Below are positions 1 to 7,402 of a DNA stretch of 9,948 nt, one piece after another. The notes under the pieces were generated by a model that saw only the letters and a list, made by a program, of their open reading frames with translations, had not been told where the DNA came from and did no database searches. A program made the position numbers and the translations under genes. Position 1 is the stretch's first letter. The number at the start of each line of letters is the position of its first letter. Source of the DNA: Thermodesulfobacteriota bacterium (GTDB lineage: Bacteria > Desulfobacterota > DSM-4660 > Desulfatiglandales > Desulfatiglandaceae); NCBI GenBank assembly GCA_028278625.1, contig JANQDY010000244.1, positions 1 through 9,948 of the forward strand, written 5' to 3'.

Positions 1-284
1 AAAAATAACGGTTGTCATCATGGTATAAATCTATGAAATCAAAATCAAACAAAGCTATAAAAGTTCTTACCTTTATGGTTCCGGCTTGTCCGGGTTAGGG
101 AATGAAGAAACAAAAGCCAAAAAATGCCTTGTGGTACCATGTCCGGAATGAATAGAATATCCGAAAGCTGGAAATCGGGTACTGACTACCCCAATGTTTA
201 AGCGTCATGATTGGAAGTTCAATACGGCGAGGGCCCAGAAACGGGAACAATCCCAAAAATTCACTCTAACATTATGGTTCTTTG
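1..284. other. 5' leader region of the TPR lipoprotein gene, no gene seen
   Basis: No convincing reading frame on either strand. Small elements visible: a CCGG-CTTGT-CCGG element near 83-95 that can pair into a 4-bp stem but has no T-run; an 8-base palindrome TGGTACCA at 132-139; and a 5-bp hairpin GGGTA-CTGAC-TACCC at 177-191. The best promoter guess for the downstream gene is TTGTGG (129-134), 18 bases, then TAGAAT (153-158). Its -10 box is good (5 of 6) and its -35 box poor (3 of 6), which would give an untranslated leader of about 130 bases. No sigma54 -24/-12 pair and no riboswitch I recognise. Confidence 0.4.
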
Positions 285-290
285 AAGGAG
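285..290 (+). promoter_or_regulatory. Shine-Dalgarno site that fixes the TPR lipoprotein start
   Basis: AAGGAG lies 6 bases before the ATG at 297. A longer frame could begin at the TTG at 282, but that codon lies upstream of this site and would place it inside the coding sequence. The ATG at 297 also begins directly with the basic n-region of the signal peptide. The ATG is therefore preferred. Confidence 0.85.
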
Positions 291-296
291 ACAAAG

Positions 297-3068
297 ATGA
301 GAGCAAGCAGAGCCTTTAAGACAATCATATTATTCTTCTCCTTTCTGTTGTTGTTTGGTTGTTCAGTGTTTGAGAGTGATAAGGAAAAGGCGGATCGCTT
401 TGTTCAACTGGGTCTGGAGGCGCAGAAAGAGAATAAAACCGATGAAGCGGTTATTCAATTCAAAAATGCCCTTCAAAAAGATCCCCTTCATGCAGGTGCG
501 CATTATGCTTTGGGGAAAATCTATTTTGAGGCCGACAAGCCGCAACTGGCGGCAATGGAACTGAATCTTGCCATCAACCACGATCCGCAAATGAGCGAGG
601 CGAAACTGCTGCTGGCAAGACTTTACTTTCAGTATGGCGCCTATGACAGGTCGATTCCACTATTAGAAGAACTGGCGGAAGAGGGCAAGGCGGATCTCGA
701 TACGACCCTTATGCTGGGAAATGCGTTGGTGAATACGGACAAAGGCGCTGAGGCAAAGGCTGTTCTGGAAAAGGCCGAGGGGAAATACCCTGACAATGTG
801 GAAGTGAAAATCAGCCTTGCCCGTGCCCTCCTTATGGTGGATCAGCTCGAACAGGCCAGGAAAATGATGGAAAAAGCCGCCTCTTTAAAGCCAAAGGATA
901 TTTCCGTCCAGATATTACTGGCACGGTTCTATGAGAACACGGGAAATTACGATGCTGCCCTCGATGAACTCCAGTCCATCACAAAAGCCTTTTCAAAAGA
1001 CCCCGTGGCATATCTCGCGTTGGCGCGGTTTTATCTCAGAAGAAACCGTTTGAGCGATTCTGAAATGGCGCTAAAGGAAGCAATCAGCAGCGGGCTTCAT
1101 GACAAGGGCCTCTATCAGGCACTGGGGCTCATTCAACACAAGGAAAAGGAATATCAGGCGGCGTTGGAGAGCTTCAAGCATGCCGTTGGGGCGGCCCCGG
1201 ATGATCAGAAAAGCCTGATCCTCCTGGCCGACTATTACATTTTTCTAAAGGACTATGCGAAAGCGAAGGCGACCTATGAAAAGATCGCGGAAAAATGGCC
1301 CCAACTGCTCCCTGTAAAATCCAAAATTGCGGAGTTCCTTATCGCGGAAAGGGATTATGACCAGGCCCAAAAACAGGTTCAAAAAATTCTTGCGGAAGAC
1401 CCGGACTATGCCAGAGGATATGTTCTAAAAGGTCTATTGTGGCTTAAAAAGGGAGATACCGATAAAGCGAGGGATGAATTCCTAAAAGCACGCGACCTGG
1501 ATCCCGAATCGGGGGAAGGCGACTACTTCTATGGGCTCACTTTTTTGAACAATCAGGATTTCCGAATGAGCCTTTCGGAGATCCTAAAGGCCCTTGAAAA
1601 GGACCCCACTTCCCCCAAAATCCGTCTGGCACTTGCCTATATCTATTTCAGAACCAATGAGCTGTCCTTGGCTTTGACGGAGGTGGATAAGGTTTTGGGT
1701 ATCCAACCCAATAACCTTCGTGGGCGAATATTGCGGGCAAGAATCTATGCCGCTTTAAAACAGTACGAAGATGCCGAGTCCGACTATCGATATATTATAA
1801 AGGAAAACCCTGATTCCAAGATCTTTGAGCTCAGACTGGCACAGGTCTATCGTGCACAGGGAAAGTTGGATCAGGCGCTCAAAGACTTTCAGACATTGCT
1901 CGATAACGACACGACGGCTTTTGAAGCACTCAAAGGTATCACCGGAATCTACATGAGCCGAAAGGAGTTCAGCAAGGCCATTTCACTGATCAATCGTGAA
2001 ATGAAAAAACAGCCCCAGAAATTACAGATAGGGTTATTGAAGGCGGCTGTTTTTCTGGCGGAGAAAAAATACACCTCAGCGGAAAGGACCCTGGATGGAC
2101 TCTCAAAACAACATCCCGATGCCATTGAACCGCTGGTCCTGCTGGCAAACCTGCATATGAACCGCCAGGATGCGCGGCAGGACTACGGTGCGGCGTTAAA
2201 AGCGTTTCAACGGATTATTGAACTTGACCCAAACAATATTCCGGCCCGCATGCGGATGGCCTATCTCTACAAAAAGCTGGGTGATATGGACAATGCGATT
2301 TCCTCTTATGAAGCGGTCCTGAAGATTGATGAGAATTATGCACCCGCCGCCAACGATCTCGCCTATCTTTACGCGGATCGCGGGCAAAACCTGGATAAAG
2401 CCCTTGAACTGGCCAAGAAGGCCCAACAGCTTCTCCCCAATAATCCGGATGTTGAAGATACCCTGGGGTGGGTCTATCTGAAAAGGGGGTCTTTGCTTCT
2501 GGCGGGGCGCCACCTTGAAAAGGCGATTTCCCAAAGACCGTCCCAGCCGCTGTTTCATTTCCATCTGGGACTGGTACTCCATGAGCAAAATAAGGTTGAA
2601 GCGGCGGCCAAAGAGCTGAAAGAGGCCATAAGACTGGGGCTCGGCAAGAGCGAATTGGAGCAATCCAGGAAACTGCTGCAAGCCATGAAGGATCCGGCCC
2701 ATCGGTATGTGGATGTATTGAATAACTTGGACCGTGCGCTCAAAGATCAGAACCTGGATCAGGCACTCTCTCTGGCTAAGAAAGCACAGGAATTGATGCC
2801 TGACAGTCCGGAGATAGCCGATAAAATGGGCGCCATCTACATGAGAAAGGGATCGCTTTTGCTGGCGAAGAACAAATTCCGGGAAGCCATAGAAGGTATG
2901 CCGAATAACCCCCTTTACCACTATCACATGGGGCTATTGCTTTATGAAGAACAGGATTTTTCAGAAGCAACGGCGGCTTTTGAAAAGGCACTCAAATTGG
3001 GATTGAAAGCTGATGAAGCCGAAATTGCAAAAAACCTTATCCAAAAAGCCGGAACCCAGATGAAGTAA
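297..3068 (+). CDS. TPR-repeat lipoprotein, PrsT-like (PEP-CTERM system type)
   Basis: The product is a 923-residue lipoprotein built almost wholly of tetratricopeptide repeats. Residues 1-22 form a lipoprotein signal peptide: basic MRASR, a hydrophobic core at about 9-20, and a lipobox-like LLFGC with Cys22 as the lipidation site. From about residue 30 to the end I see roughly two dozen TPR units, with recurrent A-x-x-x-Y/L, G and P-x-x-x spacing. The length and layout match the PEP-CTERM-associated TPR lipoprotein family (about 900 residues), found beside exopolysaccharide and exosortase loci. No exosortase or glycosyltransferase lies in this window, so that link is by resemblance only. TPR proteins scaffold protein complexes; this one should sit in the envelope, facing the periplasm. 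Residues 698-797 and 819-918 are a diverged internal duplication. The next gene begins 11 bases after the stop, so the two are probably cotranscribed. The family call is firmer than any specific role. Confidence 0.95.
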   Translation: MRASRAFKTIILFFSFLLLFGCSVFESDKEKADRFVQLGLEAQKENKTDEAVIQFKNALQKDPLHAGAHYALGKIYFEADKPQLAAMELNLAINHDPQMSEAKLLLARLYFQYGAYDRSIPLLEELAEEGKADLDTTLMLGNALVNTDKGAEAKAVLEKAEGKYPDNVEVKISLARALLMVDQLEQARKMMEKAASLKPKDISVQILLARFYENTGNYDAALDELQSITKAFSKDPVAYLALARFYLRRNRLSDSEMALKEAISSGLHDKGLYQALGLIQHKEKEYQAALESFKHAVGAAPDDQKSLILLADYYIFLKDYAKAKATYEKIAEKWPQLLPVKSKIAEFLIAERDYDQAQKQVQKILAEDPDYARGYVLKGLLWLKKGDTDKARDEFLKARDLDPESGEGDYFYGLTFLNNQDFRMSLSEILKALEKDPTSPKIRLALAYIYFRTNELSLALTEVDKVLGIQPNNLRGRILRARIYAALKQYEDAESDYRYIIKENPDSKIFELRLAQVYRAQGKLDQALKDFQTLLDNDTTAFEALKGITGIYMSRKEFSKAISLINREMKKQPQKLQIGLLKAAVFLAEKKYTSAERTLDGLSKQHPDAIEPLVLLANLHMNRQDARQDYGAALKAFQRIIELDPNNIPARMRMAYLYKKLGDMDNAISSYEAVLKIDENYAPAANDLAYLYADRGQNLDKALELAKKAQQLLPNNPDVEDTLGWVYLKRGSLLLAGRHLEKAISQRPSQPLFHFHLGLVLHEQNKVEAAAKELKEAIRLGLGKSELEQSRKLLQAMKDPAHRYVDVLNNLDRALKDQNLDQALSLAKKAQELMPDSPEIADKMGAIYMRKGSLLLAKNKFREAIEGMPNNPLYHYHMGLLLYEEQDFSEATAAFEKALKLGLKADEAEIAKNLIQKAGTQMK
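2388..3050 (+). repeat. Internal coding duplication, two 100-residue units, period 121 residues
   Basis: Codons 698-797 (2388-2687) and 819-918 (2751-3050) of the TPR lipoprotein align over 100 residues without a gap. By my hand count 43 positions are identical. Shared landmarks are NLD-x-AL-x-LAKKAQ at the start, GSLLLA in the middle, P-x-x-PL-x-H-x-H followed by GL, and LGL near the end. Each unit holds about two to three TPRs and a longer helix. The linker between them (codons 798-818) is unrelated in sequence. Confidence 0.85.
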
Positions 3069-3079
3069 TCGGAGTAATT

Positions 3080-4033
3080 ATGGGAAAGTGGGCTAAAGCC
3101 TTCTTTTTAGTCGCGGCTTTATTGTTGGCCGTTCAGGTGAATGCTGGCCCTATCGGTGACCGTCCCAAAATATGGCCGGAATTTCAGTACCGCAATGTTG
3201 GCCCCCATTCACCCTTTGCGGCCACTCTGAAGGAAGCGGATGACGAACTTGCGGCCATGGAGTTGCTGTTTGGTGAAATCGTGCCTCCCGGTGAAGGCGA
3301 AGAGGCATTGCAACCCCCATCTTCTGCGGATCGCGCCAGAATACCGATCAGTGCTTTCATTTTCACCTATGGTGCTTATCTGCATCGCTGGGATGTTCCC
3401 AGACATCAGGTGCCCAAGGACGTACTTGTAGTGCAGGAAAAACCATTTGTTTATAAGGGGCCGCCACCGGATCCGAAACCGCCGCCGGCCATTCAAAAAG
3501 AAGATGATAAAGCATACCGATATCCCGAAGAGCTGATATCTCCCATTCATCAGCAACCCGCCGGTCTGCAAGATACCTTTGGACTCGAATACGCCATGCA
3601 ACTGGAAAAGGACGCATCTCGTTTCGCATATCCTTATGCGCCGAAAGACGCACCGGAGCCGGTGAAACAAATGTATATGTATGGGGAGGTCTCACCGGGA
3701 AGAGGGGAAAGCGGTGTGGAATACGGTCCCGCTCAGCAGCAACCCGGATATCAATACCCGTCTGGGGGAGCGGGTCCCGGCGAGCCGGGGTATGGTCCTG
3801 AGGGTGAGATTAAAAAACGCAAGAAAAAAGAAAAGAAAGGGGGATTAGAAGACTTCAAGCAGAAAGCTCCCCGGCTTGTCAAAGAACGTTCCTATGGGAT
3901 GATCCTTTTGGGTGCCGGTCTATCGGCTGTTGCGGCCGTGTTTCGAATGTTTCGACTGAGTCTTTTTGTCCTTGTGGGCTGGATGATATTCTACGCAAAA
4001 GATCTCTGGCTTATCATTGTTGAACTGCAATAG
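3080..4033 (+). CDS. Exported proline-rich protein with C-terminal membrane anchor, function unknown
   Basis: I do not recognise this 317-residue protein. GGAG at 3071-3074 lies 5 bases before the ATG. Residues 1-22 look like a Sec signal peptide (MGKWAK, hydrophobic core 7-20, VNA cleavage site). Residues 23-125 are soluble-looking, with a patch of conserved-looking aromatic residues (IPISAFIFTYGAYLHRW at about 88-104). Residues 127-137 are proline-rich, and 200-242 are a Gly/Pro/Tyr/Gln-rich, disordered-looking linker. Residues 245-253 are a dense basic cluster (KKRKKKEKK). Two hydrophobic stretches at about 272-291 and 293-315, separated by Arg, end the protein. It follows the TPR lipoprotein after 11 bases, so a role in the same envelope assembly is likely but unproven. 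The lysine cluster next to the membrane segments is hard to reconcile with export of the preceding part. Confidence 0.85.
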   Translation: MGKWAKAFFLVAALLLAVQVNAGPIGDRPKIWPEFQYRNVGPHSPFAATLKEADDELAAMELLFGEIVPPGEGEEALQPPSSADRARIPISAFIFTYGAYLHRWDVPRHQVPKDVLVVQEKPFVYKGPPPDPKPPPAIQKEDDKAYRYPEELISPIHQQPAGLQDTFGLEYAMQLEKDASRFAYPYAPKDAPEPVKQMYMYGEVSPGRGESGVEYGPAQQQPGYQYPSGGAGPGEPGYGPEGEIKKRKKKEKKGGLEDFKQKAPRLVKERSYGMILLGAGLSAVAAVFRMFRLSLFVLVGWMIFYAKDLWLIIVELQ

Positions 4034-4051
4034 ATGCATTTATGCTGTGAA

Positions 4052-4852
4052 TCATATCCCTTTTCGAGACGGTTTAATGCCGGTTTTCTCTTTCAGGTTC
4101 TTTAGACAATCATCCCGCTGCTCAGTTGTTTTGTAAGTGAAATAGACGTCGTAAGTCTGATATTTGCTGGCTTGTATTTCCAGGTCAAGCCCTTGGACAG
4201 AACCCTCCAGATAGGAGGCAAAACCGGCAGCTTCATCAAAGGACTCAAACCGCATGATGAGTTCCCTGTGCGCTTTAACGTAGGGTTTAGAGAGCACCGC
4301 CTTCAAATGCCTGTATATATAGGCCACATACCATTTGGCCCCTGATGGTACCCGTCGGTTGGGACTGATGGCGTTGGGGCCGTAATTGTAGGCTGCGATG
4401 GCCAGGAACAGGTCTCCGTCAAACTCCTCCAGAAGCCAGGACAAATAACGGGCGCCCGCATCAATGCTCACCGCCGGATTGAATAGATCCTCACGGCGCA
4501 TGATGCCAAGGTCATTGGCGGTTCCGGGCCATTTGATCTGCATGAGTCCGAGACATTCCTTGTGGCTACGGGCGTCGGGATCAAAGCCCGACTCGCCGCG
4601 GGCCATGGCTACCAGAAGGGGTACCGGGAGATTGTACTTTTTGGCCGCATCCATGAAACAGTCCATGTAAGGGTAATTGCCCTTTACCCGGACGGTTTTT
4701 TGCTTTTCCAAAAACGTTTTCCAGTTGCGTCTGATTTCCCGCTCTGTACTGTCGGTGGTTCTTCCCCAAGAGAGGCTTGAAAGAGCACACAGAAGGAAAC
4801 AGAGGGGAACGATTAGAACAGATCTGGAAAATTTGTAGGATCTACGGGTCAT
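4052..4852 (-). CDS. Secreted lytic murein transglycosylase (SLT family 1) with SPOR-like C-terminus
   Basis: This 266-residue enzyme should cleave the MurNAc-GlcNAc bond of peptidoglycan, forming 1,6-anhydro ends, in the periplasm. Residues 1-30 are a signal peptide (RRSYKFSR, hydrophobic 11-28). The SLT domain spans about 62-185 with all the expected motifs: GES with catalytic Glu87, GLMQI at 102-106, and AYNYG at 154-158. Residues 198-257 show a beta-alpha-beta, beta-alpha pattern (an ELIMRF strand, a FDEAAGFASYLEG helix, LDLEIQAS and YDVYFTY strands, then a helix ending KEKTGI). This resembles a SPOR peptidoglycan-binding fold but without a strong signature; I infer it. The gene starts 7 bases after the stop of the upstream beta-helix gene. 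There is no strong Shine-Dalgarno site, so translational coupling is plausible. It is last in its operon and converges on the + strand pair. Confidence 0.93.
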   Translation of the reverse strand: MTRRSYKFSRSVLIVPLCFLLCALSSLSWGRTTDSTEREIRRNWKTFLEKQKTVRVKGNYPYMDCFMDAAKKYNLPVPLLVAMARGESGFDPDARSHKECLGLMQIKWPGTANDLGIMRREDLFNPAVSIDAGARYLSWLLEEFDGDLFLAIAAYNYGPNAISPNRRVPSGAKWYVAYIYRHLKAVLSKPYVKAHRELIMRFESFDEAAGFASYLEGSVQGLDLEIQASKYQTYDVYFTYKTTEQRDDCLKNLKEKTGIKPSRKGI

Positions 4853-4859
4853 TTCACAA

Positions 4860-6281
4860 CTAAGGAAGTATTTCTATTGTCGGATAAATCCCTTTCAAGC
4901 TTCCTTCAGGATACGGATGAATGGTGTTAAAGGCCATGTCGCTGTCCATCTGTGCGTGACCGCGGTTTTTTTCGCCGTCAAAAAAAGCCCCGTTGGCTTC
5001 AAGAATATGATCGATGCGGTGGCTGAAATCGTTTATGAACGCGTCCCCGTCACCTTTAAATACCATGGCACCCAGTTTGAATTCGCCCGCTATTTTTGAA
5101 AACGCATCAACTGAAGCGCTGTGGTTTTCAAGATCTTTCTGGTTTTTGATGTGCCCCCAAACCAGAGAACCGCCGGGAATATCAACGGGACATTCAAGGT
5201 CAATGAGGGTGTGCGGCATTACGACGCATCCATCACCCACTCTAAGCGGTGCATCTTCTGTTCCGCGCAGAAATGAGTTGAATCCCACAAACACCTTTTG
5301 ACCCATTTGAGTGCAAATGATTTTTCCACCGTGAGCGGTGATATTATTCCCTTCAAGTCCCGAATCTATAATGTAGCAATTTTCCTGTGCGTTGGCCCCT
5401 TTTCCAAGACGTGCATTTTCGAGATAGGCTCTCTGGGAGACCAGCACATTTTTTCCAATCTCTGTTTTCCCTAGGGCCACCGCATAAGGACTGAGGGAGC
5501 TTCCGGTCGCCGCGGCGACAAAAGGTTCATGATAGACGGCGTCGTATACCGGTTGAAAGTTGTCCTGAAGTCCGGAGACAAAATCCATGAAGATCCCTTC
5601 AGGGGCACTCCCCGGCGCCTGACGAATGTACTGATTCAGGACCGACGTTTCAAATTGATAATTAAACTCGTAACGGTCCGAATTTTGAATCCAGATGCGT
5701 CCCGCTGCAATTTGTTCGTGGGAGAGTTCCCCGGTTTGTACATAGGCATAGGGACCGATGACACAATCGCTGACGGTTGTAAGATCGATGGTGGCAAAGG
5801 GCCCCAGAAAACTCCCTTCAACCGGTGCGCCGTGAATGTTGGCATAATTCAAGGCCACCGTGTTGTGAATGGGAAAGGATTCCAGGTTCTCCGGATCATG
5901 AGAAAAATTGTGAATGAGGGTTTTCCTTAAGAAGCTGTTTTTGATATCGATTGTTTCGTTATCGTAAACCGGAATCTTGAGATCCTGGTATTCGAAGATC
6001 TCTCCCTTGCTTTTCAGTTCATCACCGCGGACATCACTTTTATACAGCACTGAGTGGTCCACCAGGCATTTGCCCAGGAAAAAACTGCCGGCCAGACTCG
6101 ATCCGTTAAACCTGAAATGGATGGGATGATCGGTCGTAATGCCGTAAAAGGCATAAAATCCGGTGGAATCCTCAATATCAACGGCGTCGCGAATATACGG
6201 GCCCGCGTCGAAGTGAAATTCCCGAAGGTTGATATTGATCCGCTCTACGATTCGTTCGATAAGTGTTTCAAATGCGTTCAT
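4860..6281 (-). CDS. Left-handed beta-helix (hexapeptide-repeat) protein, transferase-like
   Basis: The 473-residue protein carries hexapeptide repeats of the left-handed beta-helix type, seen in acyltransferases and the GlmU C-terminal domain. The helix appears in two blocks. Residues about 139-185 include ALNYANIHGAPVEGSFLGP, VIGPYAYV and neighbours. Residues about 264-376 include TEIGKNVLVSQRAYLENARL, NCYIIDSGLEG and RVGDGCVVMPHTLI. A roughly 80-residue insertion (186-263, rich in Tyr, Phe and Gln) separates them. The N-terminal 130 residues and the C-terminal 90 (helical, 380-430) are not recognisable. There is no signal peptide, so it is cytoplasmic. Nucleotide-sugar or acyl transfer is the family expectation, but I see no residues that fix the substrate, and a structural or carbonic-anhydrase-like role cannot be excluded. 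The start is preceded by a purine-rich AGAGAGAAG rather than a strong site. It is the middle gene of a three-gene operon, 47 bases after the kinase-like gene. Confidence 0.85.
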   Translation of the reverse strand: MNAFETLIERIVERININLREFHFDAGPYIRDAVDIEDSTGFYAFYGITTDHPIHFRFNGSSLAGSFFLGKCLVDHSVLYKSDVRGDELKSKGEIFEYQDLKIPVYDNETIDIKNSFLRKTLIHNFSHDPENLESFPIHNTVALNYANIHGAPVEGSFLGPFATIDLTTVSDCVIGPYAYVQTGELSHEQIAAGRIWIQNSDRYEFNYQFETSVLNQYIRQAPGSAPEGIFMDFVSGLQDNFQPVYDAVYHEPFVAAATGSSLSPYAVALGKTEIGKNVLVSQRAYLENARLGKGANAQENCYIIDSGLEGNNITAHGGKIICTQMGQKVFVGFNSFLRGTEDAPLRVGDGCVVMPHTLIDLECPVDIPGGSLVWGHIKNQKDLENHSASVDAFSKIAGEFKLGAMVFKGDGDAFINDFSHRIDHILEANGAFFDGEKNRGHAQMDSDMAFNTIHPYPEGSLKGIYPTIEILP

Positions 6282-6328
6282 CTTCTCTCTTTAAACATGT
6301 ATGAAACACTCCCTTTGATTGATATCTC

Positions 6329-7138
6329 CTATTCACTAAGGGGGTAAATCGGCTCCACGTCTATTTTGACATCTTTGACACCCGGGACTTTCCTTGCGAT
6401 GTCTTCAATATCATGGCCCAAAGGAGATTGCTGTTGAAGGGTCGCCTCGCTTTTCACGAATATGTTGCCATCCTGTGCGGTAATCTCTATTCCGTGGCCG
6501 ATGTCAATCAAAGCGGTCTTGACTTCAGATGCGAGCACCAGGTTTTCGATGGCTTTTTTCGACGCCTCGGTAGCCTGAAAGTCCTCTAGGGCAGCCGTGT
6601 GACAAACGATGTCCACCGCATCCTCTACAGTCACTTTGTGAATGTGGATGACCAGATCATAAAGGCTGGGCTCCGAGGTGTCCGTTCCATAGAGGTATTG
6701 GCTCCACCTTCTTCTTTCAGCGTCATCTTTCTTTATCAGGTGGAGAGCCTCCCCGCGGGTAATACCTTCGCGCTCCATCTCAAGCATGACCCGTTCCTCC
6801 ATATCTGCAATGATCCGAACTTTGAGCACGTGGGAGACGCCTTTGATAAAATAGTGTCCCGCCAGGCCGTGGTAGACAATATTGTCCCTGCGGAAGTGCT
6901 TCAGCAATGCAGTCTGAATATAGCTAACATATCTATCCTTTTCATGGGAAAGCCGCTCCAAAATATTGGGGGCATCATGGACGGCGCGAATGAGCTTGAT
7001 CTCCGGAATATTGAACTCCTCTGAAGCCTCCAAAATGATATCCCTTGAGATACACTCATAGCCGAGTTTTTGTGCGACCCCTTCGGCAACCTCCTTCCCT
7101 TTACTATATGAGCCTCTTGAAATTGTGATGATGGGCAT
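6329..7138 (-). CDS. Cytidylate-kinase-like protein with C-terminal BON-like domain
   Basis: The 269-residue protein begins ITISRGSYSKGKEVAE (residues 4-19), the variant P-loop start of the cytidylate-kinase-like family (Cytidylate_kin2), not the classic GxxGxGK(S/T) of Cmk. Residues 27-37 (GYECISRDIIL) and 102-147 (VLKVRIIADMEERV, then a basic RRRW lid-like stretch) fit a P-loop NMP-kinase fold that ends near 180. Residues about 190-265 look like a BON domain: a helix (IENLVLASEVKTAL), strands (IEIT, GNIFVKSEATL), a helix (DIEDIARKVPGVKDV) and a final strand. BON domains are usually found in periplasmic or membrane-associated proteins, so fusion to a cytosolic kinase fold is notable. Start chosen by AAGGAG at 7146-7151, 7 bases from the ATG. 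The substrate is unknown, and a true CMP kinase role is not assured. It leads the operon with the beta-helix protein and the transglycosylase. Confidence 0.88.
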   Translation of the reverse strand: MPIITISRGSYSKGKEVAEGVAQKLGYECISRDIILEASEEFNIPEIKLIRAVHDAPNILERLSHEKDRYVSYIQTALLKHFRRDNIVYHGLAGHYFIKGVSHVLKVRIIADMEERVMLEMEREGITRGEALHLIKKDDAERRRWSQYLYGTDTSEPSLYDLVIHIHKVTVEDAVDIVCHTAALEDFQATEASKKAIENLVLASEVKTALIDIGHGIEITAQDGNIFVKSEATLQQQSPLGHDIEDIARKVPGVKDVKIDVEPIYPLSE

Positions 7139-7186
7139 TTCAAATCTCCTTTGATATCTATTTCGGTTTAGTGCATGTCTCTATCC

Positions 7187-7215
7187 GGCGTACGGAGTTC
7201 TCTCCACATACGGCC
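7187..7215. other. Possible leader hairpin upstream of the kinase-like gene
   Basis: GGCGTA (7187-7192) can pair with TAC-G-GCC (7209-7215, one bulged base). Inside it GGAG (7194-7197) pairs with CTCC (7202-7205) around a 4-base loop. That is about 10 base pairs, about 50 bases upstream of the kinase-like start codon and about 35 from its ribosome site. It has no T-run on either strand, so it is not an obvious terminator. It could be a 5' untranslated structure or chance. Confidence 0.3.
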
Positions 7216-7246
7216 TGACGGGTGTTATTGTGCCAGACCCCAAAGC

Positions 7247-7294
7247 TTTTCCGGAATATCCAAGAATTCCTTCAAGATATTCATTTTTCGGAAA
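7247..7294. repeat. Interrupted inverted repeat in the gap between the two operons
   Basis: TTTCCG (7248-7253) followed directly by GAATATC (7254-7260) is mirrored by GATATTC (7276-7282) and CGGAAA (7289-7294), with six extra bases (ATTTTT) between the right-hand arms. The loop contains an EcoRI-like palindrome GAATTC (7264-7269). Thirteen paired bases with a one-sided bulge could fold as RNA on either strand or mark a protein-binding site. It lies about 110 bases beyond the stress-protein stop codon, but no T-run follows on the minus strand, so it is not a clear terminator. Confidence 0.4.
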
Positions 7295-7402
7295 TAGGAA
7301 AAAGGAGGTGCCCAAAAGCAAATATAGAATCGCCGCCCGAGGTCATGACGTGTTGTCAGACTCAAGGCGCGTTTGATCAACAGATTCGATCCTTAATCTA
7401 CA

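Noticed and set aside
83..95. CCGG-CTTGT-CCGG as a terminator of a gene upstream of the window
   Set aside because: The stem is only four base pairs and no T-run follows on either strand.
2196..2927. Long minus-strand open frame of 243 codons inside the TPR gene
   Set aside because: It lies fully within the strongly supported TPR coding sequence, shows no domain and has a composition typical of an antisense shadow frame.
6282..6328. Separate promoter or terminator between the kinase-like and beta-helix genes
   Set aside because: The 47 bases hold no stem-loop with a T-run and no paired promoter boxes, so I treat the genes as one operon.
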